A DNA stretch of 64,000 nt from Muraenolepis orangiensis. Taxonomy: Eukaryota > Chordata > Actinopteri > Gadiformes > Muraenolepididae. Location: positions 1 through 64,000 of the forward strand of contig JANIIK010000550.1 in NCBI GenBank assembly GCA_027704905.1, written 5' to 3'. Below the pieces are notes generated by a model. That model saw only the letters and a list, made by a program, of their open reading frames with translations, was not told the DNA's origin and searched no databases. Below, piece by piece: positions 10,460 to 21,062 of this stretch (position 1 is the stretch's first letter; each line of letters opens with the position of its first letter). The position numbers were made by a program, and so were the translations under genes.

Positions 10460-11066
10460 TGAAGCGGGGTGAAATGACAGGTATGAATGAGTGGGCGTTG
10501 CTAAGAGGGGAGTTGCGTGAATGAGTTTGTGCGTACGTCATGTCAGGACGGCAGAGTCCCTCGCCAGCTTCCGCAAGAGACTCAAGACCCACCTGTTCAG
10601 AGTCCACCTGGACTCTCCTTTGTGAAACCCCTAAACTTGCTTAAGTCCTGACATTAATAGCTCTTAGCATGTTGTATATGTTAGCAAGTGTATGTCCTTA
10701 ATGTTGTTAACACGCTCTTATCACAGCTACTTAAGCAGGTGACCTAGCAGTACGAAATTGTGTTATTCATCTTGTCAATATGAATACTTGTGAACTGCTG
10801 TATTTATATGTTTGCGTACCCCAGTGTTATGCTATTGTCTGCTTCAACTAATGTACACCTTGTAAGTCGCTTTGGATAAAAGCGTCTGCCAAATGCCCTA
10901 AATGTAAATGTAAATGTAAATGTCTATCTGCTTCTCCACAGGTGTTCTCAATCGCTCCCATGATTGGGAGAGTAGAAATGCCGGTGCTGCCGTTCTACAG
11001 GGGGGCTTTTCTTCCACGTACCTGGGGGAAGCAGAGGGCTCGAACGACGGAGACGGGCCGACGATT
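10460..11066 (+). repeat. Gypsy 3' LTR, truncated and interrupted
   Basis: 10460-10539 and 10922-11066 correspond to the first ~222 bp of the 5' LTR. An L2-type fragment sits between them. At ...CCGACGATT the LTR stops and hAT sequence (ATCTATCCTCACGTG) resumes. Confidence 0.85.
10540..10921 (+). mobile_element. LINE L2-type 3' fragment
   Basis: 5'-truncated insertion. It starts with the last codons of an L2-like reverse-transcriptase ORF (S-L-A-S-F-R-K-R-L-K-T-H-L-F pattern, about 10555-10600), then a 3' UTR with the fish L2 tail GTCGCTTTGGATAAAAGCGT (from about 10866) and ends in four TGTAAA-type repeats. Absent from the 5' LTR, so it inserted after the Gypsy element. Confidence 0.8.
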
Positions 11067-11230
11067 ATCTATCCTCACGTGATGCACAGCATGACATGCA
11101 GTCATGACAGTCACATTCAGTCACTGCATGTACGCGGAGCACCCGTAAAAAAATAAATAACGGCTCGTTCGCGGGTGCGAGCCGGCTCCCGTCGTTCACT
11201 AAAAAGAGCCGACACATCACTACACGGGAC

Positions 11231-12566
11231 ACAGAGCAGTGACAAAGAACACTCGTCGTGTCTTCCTTCAAGCTCCTTCTCGGGGTTCGCTACAATATTT
11301 TTGTGCACCAAATCAAGGCTCTAATTGGAGGAAGCTGTAGTGGTTTTGCTGAAGTAAGAGTGTACTTCATGCAACATTACACTCAAATGAATGGAAGAAT
11401 ATATCTAACTAAATACATAAACCAAGCGTCATTATGTTATGATACAATCATTTCAAGTACTAGATCTAATTAACTAAATGTATGGAGTAGCAAACATGAT
11501 TTAAAACATTTGGTTCGATTATGTTAAATATAAGAGACAATTATAACTGAATAACTGTTGAATATGTTGTGTAGTGTCTGTATTCACACTTCATTTGTGT
11601 TTTATATATTCCTACATCAAATAGATTTGGGCATGTGTTATTTCCTTATAATTAAGACTTTATGACAATAATTTGTCAGGCAGGCGATACTGCAGTATCA
11701 AGTGCCGCACAAATACTCAGGGACAGCTTCCAGTCAGGCCATCAGGCTGCTGAACAAGGGCGTATAGCATGGGTCGAAACAGGCGGCCCGCGGGCCATTG
11801 GTGGCCCTCCAGCAATAATATTTGGCCCGGAAGATTATTTTGAGAAAAAAATTATAATAATCATTACATTATCGGATTGACAGTCGCACATATAGGCTAT
11901 AATGTCCGAATCGAGAATGCAGTGACATTCTCCGCCAGGGCTGTACTGGCCATCTGGCATACTGTGGGCCGACGTGCCCGAGGTTTGAAGTACGCAACAA
12001 GCACGCAGGTGATCGCAGACACGCAGAGTAAGTTTGGAAATTTTGAACATGTTCAATAATTCTGCGAATGCCTCCGATCAATTTATACCCAACAGGGACG
12101 CAACAGGCACGCTACGCACGCAACACGATCGCAACAGGTACGCGGCTTGGCCACGCCCCCTGTCAACCACCGTAACCGTGACATGACCGATGTCAAGTCA
12201 AACAACTCAAACGCAACTCGGAAGTTCTGCACGCAGCCCATAGGTCGAATAGGTTACAAATTGACTAAATCGTTGATTTTGGTTGTGTTTGGTTCGTATA
12301 CAAATATTTATTTTTTACACGCAACTCTTATGCTGAAAGGTTTCAGCATACGCTATGGTGTGAGGGCACCATAAAGTAATCAAGGGCATGTTTGAAAAAA
12401 ACAATCGCTTGTTAAATAAAGTTTCTCATTGGAAATAAATAGCATGCTGCAGAAGTCTGATCTTTGGCAACATGGATCAATGTAACATGATTGGATCCAC
12501 AACTCAATTTGCATAAATAGGGTGCCTTGTGCTCGATTGCTTTGCAGATTTGTATTAATGCCAATT
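11231..12566 (+). other. UGT upstream and downstream flanks with the UGT gene deleted
   Basis: 11231-11975 matches the region upstream of UGT1 (49778-50515) and UGT2 (55605-56330). 11980-12566 matches the sequence downstream of UGT1 (52947-53520). The roughly 2.4 kb between, including the whole UGT coding region, is absent: at about 11976-11982 the upstream flank runs straight into GGTTTGAAGTACGCAACAAG. No gene is seen. The upstream flank contains GGCGGCCCGCGGGCC (about 11782), an interspersed-repeat motif. Confidence 0.78.
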
Positions 12567-12817
12567 AAATCCCTCAACAGCACCCTATTCTAGTATAGGA
12601 TTGCTGGATAGATAGACGTTGGTGCACCTACCACTGTATAGGCGGACTGGGTTTGTAGAAGCATCACATCAACTTTTAGTATCAAATGTAAGGTCCTCTT
12701 TTACTAGTTTTTAATATTTCATAATGAATGTGATTATGATGTGTTGTCATGCAATGTTTTGTAATCATATACTATACTGTTAATAAAACAAATGTATTTA
12801 ATTTGTCAAACAACTTG
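12567..12817. other. CALHM B 3' flank, proximal part
   Basis: Begins with CCCTCAACAGCACCCTATTC, shared with 26690, 45285 (inverted) and 53525. It is interrupted by the BEL insertion and resumes at 20684. No gene. Confidence 0.7.
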
Positions 12818-13232
12818 TGTATTGGCTGGTTACTTGTAACTATAAAGCCAATACTTGGCGCACCATTGGAACAATGATCTTACGCATCATGCATGCTGGC
12901 AAAGAAGATTCACTGTCCACAAGGATTCTCACGTTTTGTTGTTCGTTTATTCCAAGTAGATCAGGCAAACAATTCCATGTTCAAGCAGCTGACTGTGATG
13001 TTAATACGAGATGGTAAAAACCGTATGTCCACCAGGTGCACTGCATAACCCCATTAGCAGCCTACCTAAATACCTATGAGTGAGGTCTACCTGTGTGAAG
13101 TCCCCCTAGTGACCAAAATAATAAACAACATATGGAAACAATAACTCCTGATACTTATAAGCAAATACAATAATCAAATACAATAATAAGCTACAACTAA
13201 TAATTATACTAAACAGTGAAATGGCTTCTACA
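12818..13232 (-). repeat. BEL 3' LTR
   Basis: 415 bp, identical by eye to 20269-20683 apart from one base (GCACTGCATAA versus GCACTCCATAA). AATAAA occurs on the minus strand at about 12946-12951. Confidence 0.93.
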
Positions 13233-13438
13233 CTCCGGCCCCTAATTGGGCATTATACACAATTACACAAATATTTCTGAAGAAGCTATTTAACAAACAA
13301 AAAAAACAATAATAATAAAGACATTTTCAATTCGCACTGTGTGTAATGTATTTACCGATCTTCTTCTTTGGTAGTAGACCCTGTAGAAAAGAAAAAAGGT
13401 TAGAAAAGTCACGGTCGTTACGATCATAAGTCTGAGTC

Positions 13439-16400
13439 TTAGTCTTCAGCCTCCAGTAGTAGACACAGCTTTGTGACAGGCCTTTCCAGCACGCTGGTCT
13501 TCGTTTGGAGCCGTACAGTGCGTACTAGGCCTCTGGCGTCAGGTTTAGCCTCCAAAACCCTTCCCAGCATCCACGAGCCTCTGGGGGCAGTTGCATCTGC
13601 AATGATGACGATGTCTCCAGGAGCGAGATTTATTTTCCTCTTTGACCATTTTTGCCTCTCTTGCAGCAAAGGCAGGTACTCAGAAATCCATCGAGTCCAG
13701 AACAGGTCAGCCATATACTGCACCTGCTTCCACCTCCTTCTGACATATAGATCTTTCTTGTCGAACAGTCCAGGAGGCAACACTGGCTTCCCTTTCAAGA
13801 GAAGGATGTGGTTAGGAGTGAGGGCCTCAAGATCATCCGGCTGATCTGAAACAGTGGTGATGGGTCTGCTATTCAAGATGGCTTCTGCCTCACAGAGGAT
13901 GGTTTGAAATCCTTCATCATCAAGGGTCTGTTGATGCAGAACAGACTCGAGCACTTTTCTCACCATGCGTATTAGGCGTTCCCACACCCCGCCATGATGC
14001 GAGGCTGCAGGAGGATTGAAATTCCATGTCACTCCCTCTTGAAGTAGAGCACCTTGGATCTTGTTGTTGTTGATGCCAGCCAAAGCCTCTCTCAATTCTC
14101 TGTTGGCTCCAACAAAATTTGTGCCATTGTCTGATCGTATGCTTGACACTTGTCCTCTTCTGCAGATAAATCTTCTTATAGCATTTATACAGGAATCTGT
14201 GTCCAGACTGTACGCCACTTCAAGATGTACAGCCCTGCTGGTCAAACACGTGAAGATCACTCCGTACCTCTTGAGAAGACTTCTTCCCCTCTTAACATCG
14301 ATGGGACCGAAGTAGTCCACCCCCACACTGGTGAACGGAGCTTGGTCAGGCAAGACTCTTTCCTTTGGCAAATCCGCCATTTTCTGGTCACTGATCTTCC
14401 CTCTGTGACGTTTGCATGTGACACATTCTGAAATGACCTTCCTTATTGCAGAATTGGCGTTGGTGATCCAGTATTTCTTCCTGAGGTGGCTTAACACATG
14501 ATTCCTCCCTCCATGCGCCAACTGCTGATGGATGTGGCGAAGAATGAGTGTCGAAACATGGAGATCCTTGGCCAGGATAACAGGGTGTTTAGTTTCCTCT
14601 GGCATTGATGATCGACTCAACCGGCCACCAACTCTCAGGATGCCTCCCTCCAATACTGGATCCAGCTTGTACAGCTGACTGTCTTTCTTGACATTAACAC
14701 CAGTCTCCAATAAGGCAACTTCATCTTTGAATCTCTGACCTTGCACAAAGCATATAATTGCTTTTTCTGCCTTGGCGTGGTCTTCAAGATGTAGACTTTG
14801 TCCACTGAGTGTGGCTTTGAAGTTTTCCATTCTCTTTGCTACTTCAGACTTTTGTTTCTCAAGGTCTTTTTCATCTTCACAGACAGCAGCTTGGATTTCC
14901 TTTCTGTTCTGTCGCAGCAGCTTGAGACATTGCTTGATTCTCAGAAACCAGGCTACGGCAGTTTTCAGTTTCTGCCAGGTTGAAAAGTAGCTCATCAGTT
15001 GGTTGGTGTGGCTCTCTCCAGCCGTGACAATAAGATTGACTGTCAAGTCTCTTTTGACCTCCGGATCATCCTCAGCGATCCCATGAATCTTCAAGTCAGA
15101 CTTGGGCCACTCCTCTTCTGGCTTGGACAGAAATTCTGGTCCTTTACTCCACCTTTTGCTTGCCAGGAAGTCAGTGGCTTTCATCCCTCTCGACACATCA
15201 TCCGCTGGATTCTCCTTGGTACCGATGTACCTCCACTGTTCCACACTGGTAGCTTCTCTTATGGCTGCTGTTCTATTTGCAACAAAGGTGTGGAACCGCT
15301 TGGTTTCATTGCTGATGTACTTAAGCACTGTTGTACTATCCGTCCAGAATGTGGACTTTTCCAACTCAAGTTGCAACTCCTTTTGCAGCATCCCATCAAC
15401 CCTCACCGCCAGAACAGCAGCTGTGAGTTCCATCCGAGGAATTGTGCTTTGTTTCAGTGGCGCAACTCTGGCTTTGGCCAAGAGGAATGCAACATGAAGT
15501 CTTCCGTCATCATTCTCAAGCCTCAGATAAGACACGGTGCCATAGCCATCTTGACTGGCATCAGAGAAATGGTGAAGTTGTGCTTTGATGGGCTTGCCGA
15601 AGTCTGTGGGCTTGAAACAACGATGCACTTTGAACTCTGCTATCTTCTCCAGGTCCTTTAGCCACTCTGACCACTGCTGTGAGAAGTATGGAGGAATGTC
15701 CTCATCCCATGCATAGCGTCTTTTGCACAACTCCTGCAAAATCAATTTGGCTGACAGAGTGAAGGATGCAAGAAATCCCAACGGGTCATAGAGCGAACTG
15801 ACCACTGATAAGATGCCTCTCCTTGTCTGTGGTTGTTCTTTGATGGTGGTCTTGAACTTGAACTGGTCATTTTCAACACACCATTGCAGTCCTAGAGCCC
15901 TCTCCAATGGCAGACTCTCCCAATCCAAATCCAGCTCTTTCGTTTCCTTTGTTCTGTGCTCTTGTGGAATTGATGTCAGCACTGATCGACTGTTGCTTAT
16001 CCACTTGGAGAGATTGAATCCCCCTTTCCTGCAGAGCGTAGTGAGGTTCTTCACCATCTGTATTGCTTCCTCCTCAGAAGGCAAGGACTTCAGACAGTCA
16101 TCGACATAGAAATTGTTCTTGACTGTAGCGACCACTTCTGATGGAAACTGACCTGCATTATCATCTGCGGTTTTCCTCAGTGCATAATTCGCACAGCTTG
16201 GCGATGACACAGCTCCAAACAGATGTACAGTCATCCGATATTCAACTGGAGTGTGTTCTGTATTTCCGTGAGGCCACCACAGAAACCGAAGGAAATTGAT
16301 GTCCTTTTCTGACACTTTGACCTGATGGAACATGGCCTGAATGTCAGCCATCAGTGCAACAGGTTCCTGTCGGAATCGGAGAAGAACTCCAACCAGGGAG

Positions 16401-19400
16401 TTTGTAAGATCTGGTCCCTGCAGAAGTTTACAGTTGAGTGACGTCCCCTTGTACACTGCTCCGCAGTCGAACACAACTCTTAACTTTCCTTTTCTAGGAT
16501 GATAAACTCCATGATGTGGAATATACCACTGTTTTCCATCCTCTTGGTTCAACTGATCCTCTGGCACAACCTCAGCATAGCCTTGATCAATTACATCACT
16601 GAGAAAAGCTACATACTCCTCTCGAAAGACTTGATTCTTTCCAAACTTCCTCTTCAGGCTCATGAGGCGCTGTTCTGCAATGCAACGATTGTTTGGCAAG
16701 ATGGAATTTTCACTCCTGAAAGGTAGGTCCAAGGAGTAATGACCATCTTTCAACACTGAGGAGCTGTGCATAATGTTCATGAACTTGAGGTCTTCTCTTG
16801 ACATTTCAGCTTGTTCCTCTGAAGTCTTCTCATTGAAGTCATGATTGTACTGCTGAACCATCATCTCTTCTAGTTGAACTAGAGATATTCGATTGGCAGT
16901 TATGGAGTTGCCACTCTTGCTCCTGCTGTCGTTGCCAGCTCGAAGTGGGCCATTAAGCACCCATCCCACTTTAGTCCTTACAGCATAGGGCCCATCTTCT
17001 TGACTGTTAATGAGTTCCCATGGTTCTATTACCTTTGATGCATTAGTTCCAATGAGAAGGTCAATGTCAGAGTCAATTTGATGGAGCTTGACACAATTGA
17101 GATATGGCCATTGATCCACATCATCTTGCCTGGGGATGTTGTGCTGGGAAACAGGCATGCATCTTTGGGTAACAACATCAGGTAAGTCAATGAAATCATC
17201 GTTGTCCAATCCTGACACCTCTAGTCCAGAAACAATATGACTGGCAATCGTTTTTTCCTGTCCCAACGTCCGCAACATAAAGTTGGTACTCCGTTTCTTC
17301 ACGTTCAATCGTTGAACCAGGCTTTCTGTACAGAATGTACCAGAGCTACCAGGATCCAAAAAAGCATAGGTTTGTAGTATGACATCACCCTTTTTTGCTT
17401 TAACTTGGACTGGTACAATTGAAAAGATGCAATCATCCTCAAAACCGGCCCCAATATGGCCACACGTTTTTGGCGCAGCATTTTCAGTGGTGACTGCTGG
17501 TGCCGTGACTGCTGGTTCTTTAACCTGATGTTTAATGTGGAGAATACTAGGATGCTTTAGGCTGCACACATCACAAGTCAATCGATCTTCGCAGGCTTTG
17601 CTAACATGGCCCACCTTTAAGCAGCCGAAACAGATCCTTTTTTCCTTAATGAAGTCAATCTTTTCCCGGTGCAACTTTCCTTTGAATTGTGTGCACTTCT
17701 CCAGAGAGTGACCACTCTTTTTACAAAACATGCAGCCTTGGAGAGGAAGAGTGGAGGAATGTGATTTATTTTCCATCCATTCAGGTCGCCCTTTTCCTCC
17801 TACTGCAGTCACATTTGTGGCAAAACTGCTTCCTTTGCGCTCTTTCAGATCCTTTATCTGACTTGGAATTGAGCCTTTACTTGAAGAGGTTTGGGTGTCC
17901 TGAATGTTGCCAAACAGTGGATCCGTGGCTGTTCTGACTTGTTTTTCAATGAATCCAACTAAATCACTGAACATAGCCCTCTGACCATGGCGCTCCAGCA
18001 GGTCACATGCAGTGCTTCTCCACTTTTCCCGGAGCCCATAGGGCAACTTCAACACTATGTTCCTCATGTTGGACGGTATATCCAAGTCCCTCATATGCTG
18101 GATCTGCTCTGTTGCATTGCAACATCCACGGAGGAACAAAGCAAACGCCTGTAGTGCCTTGACATCTTCTCTTTTGATTGGTGTCCAGCTAAAAGCTTTA
18201 TCCATGTAAGCAGCGCTGATGTTATACTCATTACCAAAGTGCTCAATGAGAAGATCTTTAGCCCTTTGGTATCCTTGCTCAGGAGGCAGATGCTGGCAGC
18301 TGTGCACTATCTCCTTTGGCGGACCCTTAGTGTACTGTTCCAAAAAGTGCAAACAGTCACTGTAGTTGTTGGATTTTTCTTCGACTCCATTCTGAAATGC
18401 TCGCATAAAAGCATGGTATTGGAGGGGGTCTCCATCAAACACAGGAATTTGTCTTGCTGGAAGAGCAGAGGCAAGATTTTGTTGAACCAATAAAGTTGTA
18501 ATGTCATTTTGCCTTTGCATAATACCAACAATATCATTTTGACCCACATCCCTCAATACTTGAGTTTGAGATTGACCATGCCGCACAGAATTCCCTTGTG
18601 CTTGGATGTGAACCATGGGCATCATCTGAGTGTCATGTCTCACAGGATTTGCTTTTGGCTGTTTCTGAACCATGAAAGGATTGTCATAGATTGGAAATGA
18701 TTGAGTCTTGGTATTGGCCCTTTCTGATTGTGAAGTTCCTATCTGTGTCCTGTCCTTTGGACGAACAACCAGTGGGGGTGCTGTTGAGCAATCATTAATC
18801 CAAACTTTTGTCCTTTCCTTTGGTCTGTAGGTGGCAGCACCAGGGTTGAGCATACTTGTGATGGGACCTTGGGCCCTTTCAACATTAGAGTCCCTTCCAT
18901 GATGTGACACTCTGGAGCTATGCCGTGATGAATTTTCCTTAAAAACACTGAGTTTTGCATTGAATACTGCCAACTCTGTCTCCAATGCTAGTTGTTCCTT
19001 TTGTCTCCTCAGTTGTTCCTCTTGTGCCTCTATTAAATGTATTTTCTGTAGAGCAGCGACACGTTCCAGGAGAGCTGCCTTCTCAGCTTCAGCTTTGATC
19101 CGTTCTGCTCGTGAAGATGTTGTAGAGACACGTGATCCGGAGATAGCACTCCGACTTAGTCTGGAACATGCAACACTCATGTTAGAAGCACTGTCACCTG
19201 GTCTGACATCATCAGGGACTGGCTGTCCATCATCTGCATCTACATATGGTTGTCCAGCGTCAGAGAGCCACCTCTTTACATCTTCTGCAAACCCACAGTG
19301 CAGTGCTGTTTTGTTTTCAAACCACTGACATTGTAAAGCAGCTTGATCTTCAGGCAAGTTCAATTTCATAAATGAATCATGATTTTTCTGGGCTTCCTCA

Positions 19401-19627
19401 AAGCACTTGTTCATAATGACCAACTCAGATTGCACTTCAGTGACATTTTCATTGGAATCCATAAGCAGTTTAAGGTTTTCCATTGAAGCACTTGCTTTTT
19501 TCCATTTTGCTTGCCTTTCTTTCTGACACTTTTCAATAAAGGAGGCCAGACCCTTTTCAGACAATTTTGGAACCCTTTTTTCAGGCAATGGAGCACTCTC
19601 ATTTTTATCCTTAGTGACCTGAGACAT
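13439..19627 (-). CDS. BEL/Pao Gag-Pol polyprotein
   Basis: 2062 aa in one frame, from ATG 19627 to TAG 13441-13439. Residues 1-330: charged N-terminus with a Ser-rich segment and a coiled coil (about 185-235). About 390-590: DUF1759-like Gag region (IPVFDGDPLQYH). About 630-700: cysteine knuckles (CMFCKKSGHS, CFGCLKVGH, CDVC). Protease motif LDPGSSGTF at about 757, i.e. D-P-G rather than D-T/S-G. Reverse transcriptase with YVDD at about 1174, RNase H starting FSDAS at about 1351. Integrase zinc module (H...H...C..C) from about 1699, core motifs GVDYFGP (1772), SDNGTN (1829) and HHGGVWERL (1877), then a DUF5641-type C-terminus. The length is that of complete BEL/Pao polyproteins and no break is visible. 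The ATG is followed directly by the Gag-like region, and about 640 bp separate it from the 5' LTR. Confidence 0.94.
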   Translation of the reverse strand: MSQVTKDKNESAPLPEKRVPKLSEKGLASFIEKCQKERQAKWKKASASMENLKLLMDSNENVTEVQSELVIMNKCFEEAQKNHDSFMKLNLPEDQAALQCQWFENKTALHCGFAEDVKRWLSDAGQPYVDADDGQPVPDDVRPGDSASNMSVACSRLSRSAISGSRVSTTSSRAERIKAEAEKAALLERVAALQKIHLIEAQEEQLRRQKEQLALETELAVFNAKLSVFKENSSRHSSRVSHHGRDSNVERAQGPITSMLNPGAATYRPKERTKVWINDCSTAPPLVVRPKDRTQIGTSQSERANTKTQSFPIYDNPFMVQKQPKANPVRHDTQMMPMVHIQAQGNSVRHGQSQTQVLRDVGQNDIVGIMQRQNDITTLLVQQNLASALPARQIPVFDGDPLQYHAFMRAFQNGVEEKSNNYSDCLHFLEQYTKGPPKEIVHSCQHLPPEQGYQRAKDLLIEHFGNEYNISAAYMDKAFSWTPIKREDVKALQAFALFLRGCCNATEQIQHMRDLDIPSNMRNIVLKLPYGLREKWRSTACDLLERHGQRAMFSDLVGFIEKQVRTATDPLFGNIQDTQTSSSKGSIPSQIKDLKERKGSSFATNVTAVGGKGRPEWMENKSHSSTLPLQGCMFCKKSGHSLEKCTQFKGKLHREKIDFIKEKRICFGCLKVGHVSKACEDRLTCDVCSLKHPSILHIKHQVKEPAVTAPAVTTENAAPKTCGHIGAGFEDDCIFSIVPVQVKAKKGDVILQTYAFLDPGSSGTFCTESLVQRLNVKKRSTNFMLRTLGQEKTIASHIVSGLEVSGLDNDDFIDLPDVVTQRCMPVSQHNIPRQDDVDQWPYLNCVKLHQIDSDIDLLIGTNASKVIEPWELINSQEDGPYAVRTKVGWVLNGPLRAGNDSRSKSGNSITANRISLVQLEEMMVQQYNHDFNEKTSEEQAEMSREDLKFMNIMHSSSVLKDGHYSLDLPFRSENSILPNNRCIAEQRLMSLKRKFGKNQVFREEYVAFLSDVIDQGYAEVVPEDQLNQEDGKQWYIPHHGVYHPRKGKLRVVFDCGAVYKGTSLNCKLLQGPDLTNSLVGVLLRFRQEPVALMADIQAMFHQVKVSEKDINFLRFLWWPHGNTEHTPVEYRMTVHLFGAVSSPSCANYALRKTADDNAGQFPSEVVATVKNNFYVDDCLKSLPSEEEAIQMVKNLTTLCRKGGFNLSKWISNSRSVLTSIPQEHRTKETKELDLDWESLPLERALGLQWCVENDQFKFKTTIKEQPQTRRGILSVVSSLYDPLGFLASFTLSAKLILQELCKRRYAWDEDIPPYFSQQWSEWLKDLEKIAEFKVHRCFKPTDFGKPIKAQLHHFSDASQDGYGTVSYLRLENDDGRLHVAFLLAKARVAPLKQSTIPRMELTAAVLAVRVDGMLQKELQLELEKSTFWTDSTTVLKYISNETKRFHTFVANRTAAIREATSVEQWRYIGTKENPADDVSRGMKATDFLASKRWSKGPEFLSKPEEEWPKSDLKIHGIAEDDPEVKRDLTVNLIVTAGESHTNQLMSYFSTWQKLKTAVAWFLRIKQCLKLLRQNRKEIQAAVCEDEKDLEKQKSEVAKRMENFKATLSGQSLHLEDHAKAEKAIICFVQGQRFKDEVALLETGVNVKKDSQLYKLDPVLEGGILRVGGRLSRSSMPEETKHPVILAKDLHVSTLILRHIHQQLAHGGRNHVLSHLRKKYWITNANSAIRKVISECVTCKRHRGKISDQKMADLPKERVLPDQAPFTSVGVDYFGPIDVKRGRSLLKRYGVIFTCLTSRAVHLEVAYSLDTDSCINAIRRFICRRGQVSSIRSDNGTNFVGANRELREALAGINNNKIQGALLQEGVTWNFNPPAASHHGGVWERLIRMVRKVLESVLHQQTLDDEGFQTILCEAEAILNSRPITTVSDQPDDLEALTPNHILLLKGKPVLPPGLFDKKDLYVRRRWKQVQYMADLFWTRWISEYLPLLQERQKWSKRKINLAPGDIVIIADATAPRGSWMLGRVLEAKPDARGLVRTVRLQTKTSVLERPVTKLCLLLEAED

Positions 19628-20268
19628 TGTGTTATTTTCCTTTTAACACACAATCATGCATAAAATAATGCAAGTATATGGAGCTTTGGTTGATATTTCA
19701 TGTGACAATACAAATGCAAATGCAAAGAAAAGAGCGCACATTGGATTGATAAACTTAGGTCTCCCCTATAGAGCTTTGAATTATCACCAGGCAAACGCGC
19801 GCAGTGACAACATGACCGTCAAAAAAAACAACTCCAATAGTTGTCAAACATTCAGTCCGATCAATTTGCACATCAAAGGCGCTGTTGACACTTGCCACAC
19901 GCCAAACATTGGTCTCACCAATTAGAGGCCAGTGGAAAGTCAACGCGGAGAAATTCAAACTCCCAAGCCTACATGGCCAAAACACGAACACCAAACAACT
20001 ATGCGCGTAGCAAGAAAAACGCGACTATCAACTCCAATAGTTTCGCCGTTTTCCAATACAGCTTTACAGTCAATGTTCTTGCCTTTACCACGTCTTGTTG
20101 TTCGTTTGTTGCATCCGTGCAGGCTTTTGGCTGGGCTTCGAATGTCCGTGAAAGCGTCCACGCGAACATTAATCCAATGTTAGTTAGTCCATTAGAACGA
20201 ATCTTCATGCACAAAAAACAGCTTCTTGTCTTGAAGTCTGATGTTCCCAGGACACGGTTTTTACTTAA

Positions 20269-20683
20269 TGTATTGGCTGGTTACTTGTAACTATAAAGCC
20301 AATACTTGGCGCACCATTGGAACAATGATCTTACGCATCATGCATGCTGGCAAAGAAGATTCACTGTCCACAAGGATTCTCACGTTTTGTTGTTCGTTTA
20401 TTCCAAGTAGATCAGGCAAACAATTCCATGTTCAAGCAGCTGACTGTGATGTTAATACGAGATGGTAAAAACCGTATGTCCACCAGGTGCACTCCATAAC
20501 CCCATTAGCAGCCTACCTAAATACCTATGAGTGAGGTCTACCTGTGTGAAGTCCCCCTAGTGACCAAAATAATAAACAACATATGGAAACAATAACTCCT
20601 GATACTTATAAGCAAATACAATAATCAAATACAATAATAAGCTACAACTAATAATTATACTAAACAGTGAAATGGCTTCTACA
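20269..20683 (-). repeat. BEL 5' LTR
   Basis: 415 bp. The leader between 19628 and 20268 has no coding capacity that I can support. The primer tRNA could not be identified by eye. Confidence 0.93.
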
Positions 20684-20688
20684 ACTTG

Positions 20689-21062
20689 GTTAAAATAAAA
20701 TAAGTCTGGCCAACATTATATTCATGAATGAATTAATCGTGGCAACATCTTACAAAATATTGTCAAATAAAGTATACTGTTGAACAATTTCTCTCGCAAT
20801 GTGCAATGCATAACTTTTTATCCTCGTCTACAGACTGGCAAAGCGCCATACGTTTAATAGTATCCTACAAAACCCTAGTTACATGGTTATACATCCCGAA
20901 TTAAGATGAATCACACGGCTGTTTAAACAGTTATATGCTAATTAAACAATTATTGAAATAACAGTTTGCACAGATGGTTTGCGAGAATCTGTCCTTGTGG
21001 CTTAGGCTCTGTTATGAGCACATAACATGTTTCTATTGTGTTTCCTCAACCCCAGAATTCAG
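20689..21062. other. CALHM B 3' flank, distal part
   Basis: AT-rich sequence repeated downstream of copies C (26935-27286), D (inverted, 44705-45060) and E (53770-54171), and in fragment F (59635-60000). No gene seen. Conserved only because of duplication. Confidence 0.75.

Larger units (their letters stand above)
4231..11066 (+). mobile_element. Ty3/Gypsy LTR retrotransposon with intact gag and pol frames
   Basis: 5' LTR 4231-5364, a TGGCGTTGTCGGCAGGG primer-binding region at about 5370, gag 5406-6413, pol 6410-10399, a purine tract ending at about 10459 (AAAGGGGGGG), and a 3' LTR start at 10460. Domain order protease, RT, RNase H, integrase is that of Ty3/Gypsy. The 3' LTR lacks everything after its first ~222 bp, the matching hAT sequence is deleted, and no target duplication can be seen, so a deletion removed the 3' border. 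Both reading frames are open, but loss of the 3' LTR should block normal replication. Confidence 0.9.
3031..11222 (-). mobile_element. hAT element 1 (non-autonomous), split by a Gypsy insertion
   Basis: Ends TAGTGATGGG... and ...CACATCACTA, flanked by a perfect 8-bp target duplication CACGGGAC (3023-3030 and 11223-11230). The uninterrupted site exists at about 55598-55607, confirming insertion. Inside, on the minus strand, is part of a BED zinc finger (about 4198 down to 4090; motif HLHRHLRTVH), then AT-rich sequence to 3031. The Gypsy element at 4231-11066 interrupts it and about 150 bp of hAT sequence around the start of the BED exon is missing (compare 23570-23715). Terminal GAGCCGGCTC repeats are a feature of this family. 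Confidence 0.85.
12818..20683 (-). mobile_element. Full-length BEL/Pao LTR retrotransposon
   Basis: 7866 bp bounded by 415-bp LTRs that begin TGTATTGG and end TTCTACA on the plus strand. The 5-bp target duplication ACTTG is at 12813-12817 and 20684-20688. The empty site (CAACTTGGTTAAAA) is present at about 26930 and 53769. It carries one uninterrupted minus-strand polyprotein frame and a purine-rich tract (AGGGGCCGGAG on the minus strand) just upstream of the 3' LTR. Near-identical LTRs and an open frame indicate a very recent, possibly still competent, insertion in the 3' flank of CALHM B. Confidence 0.95.
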
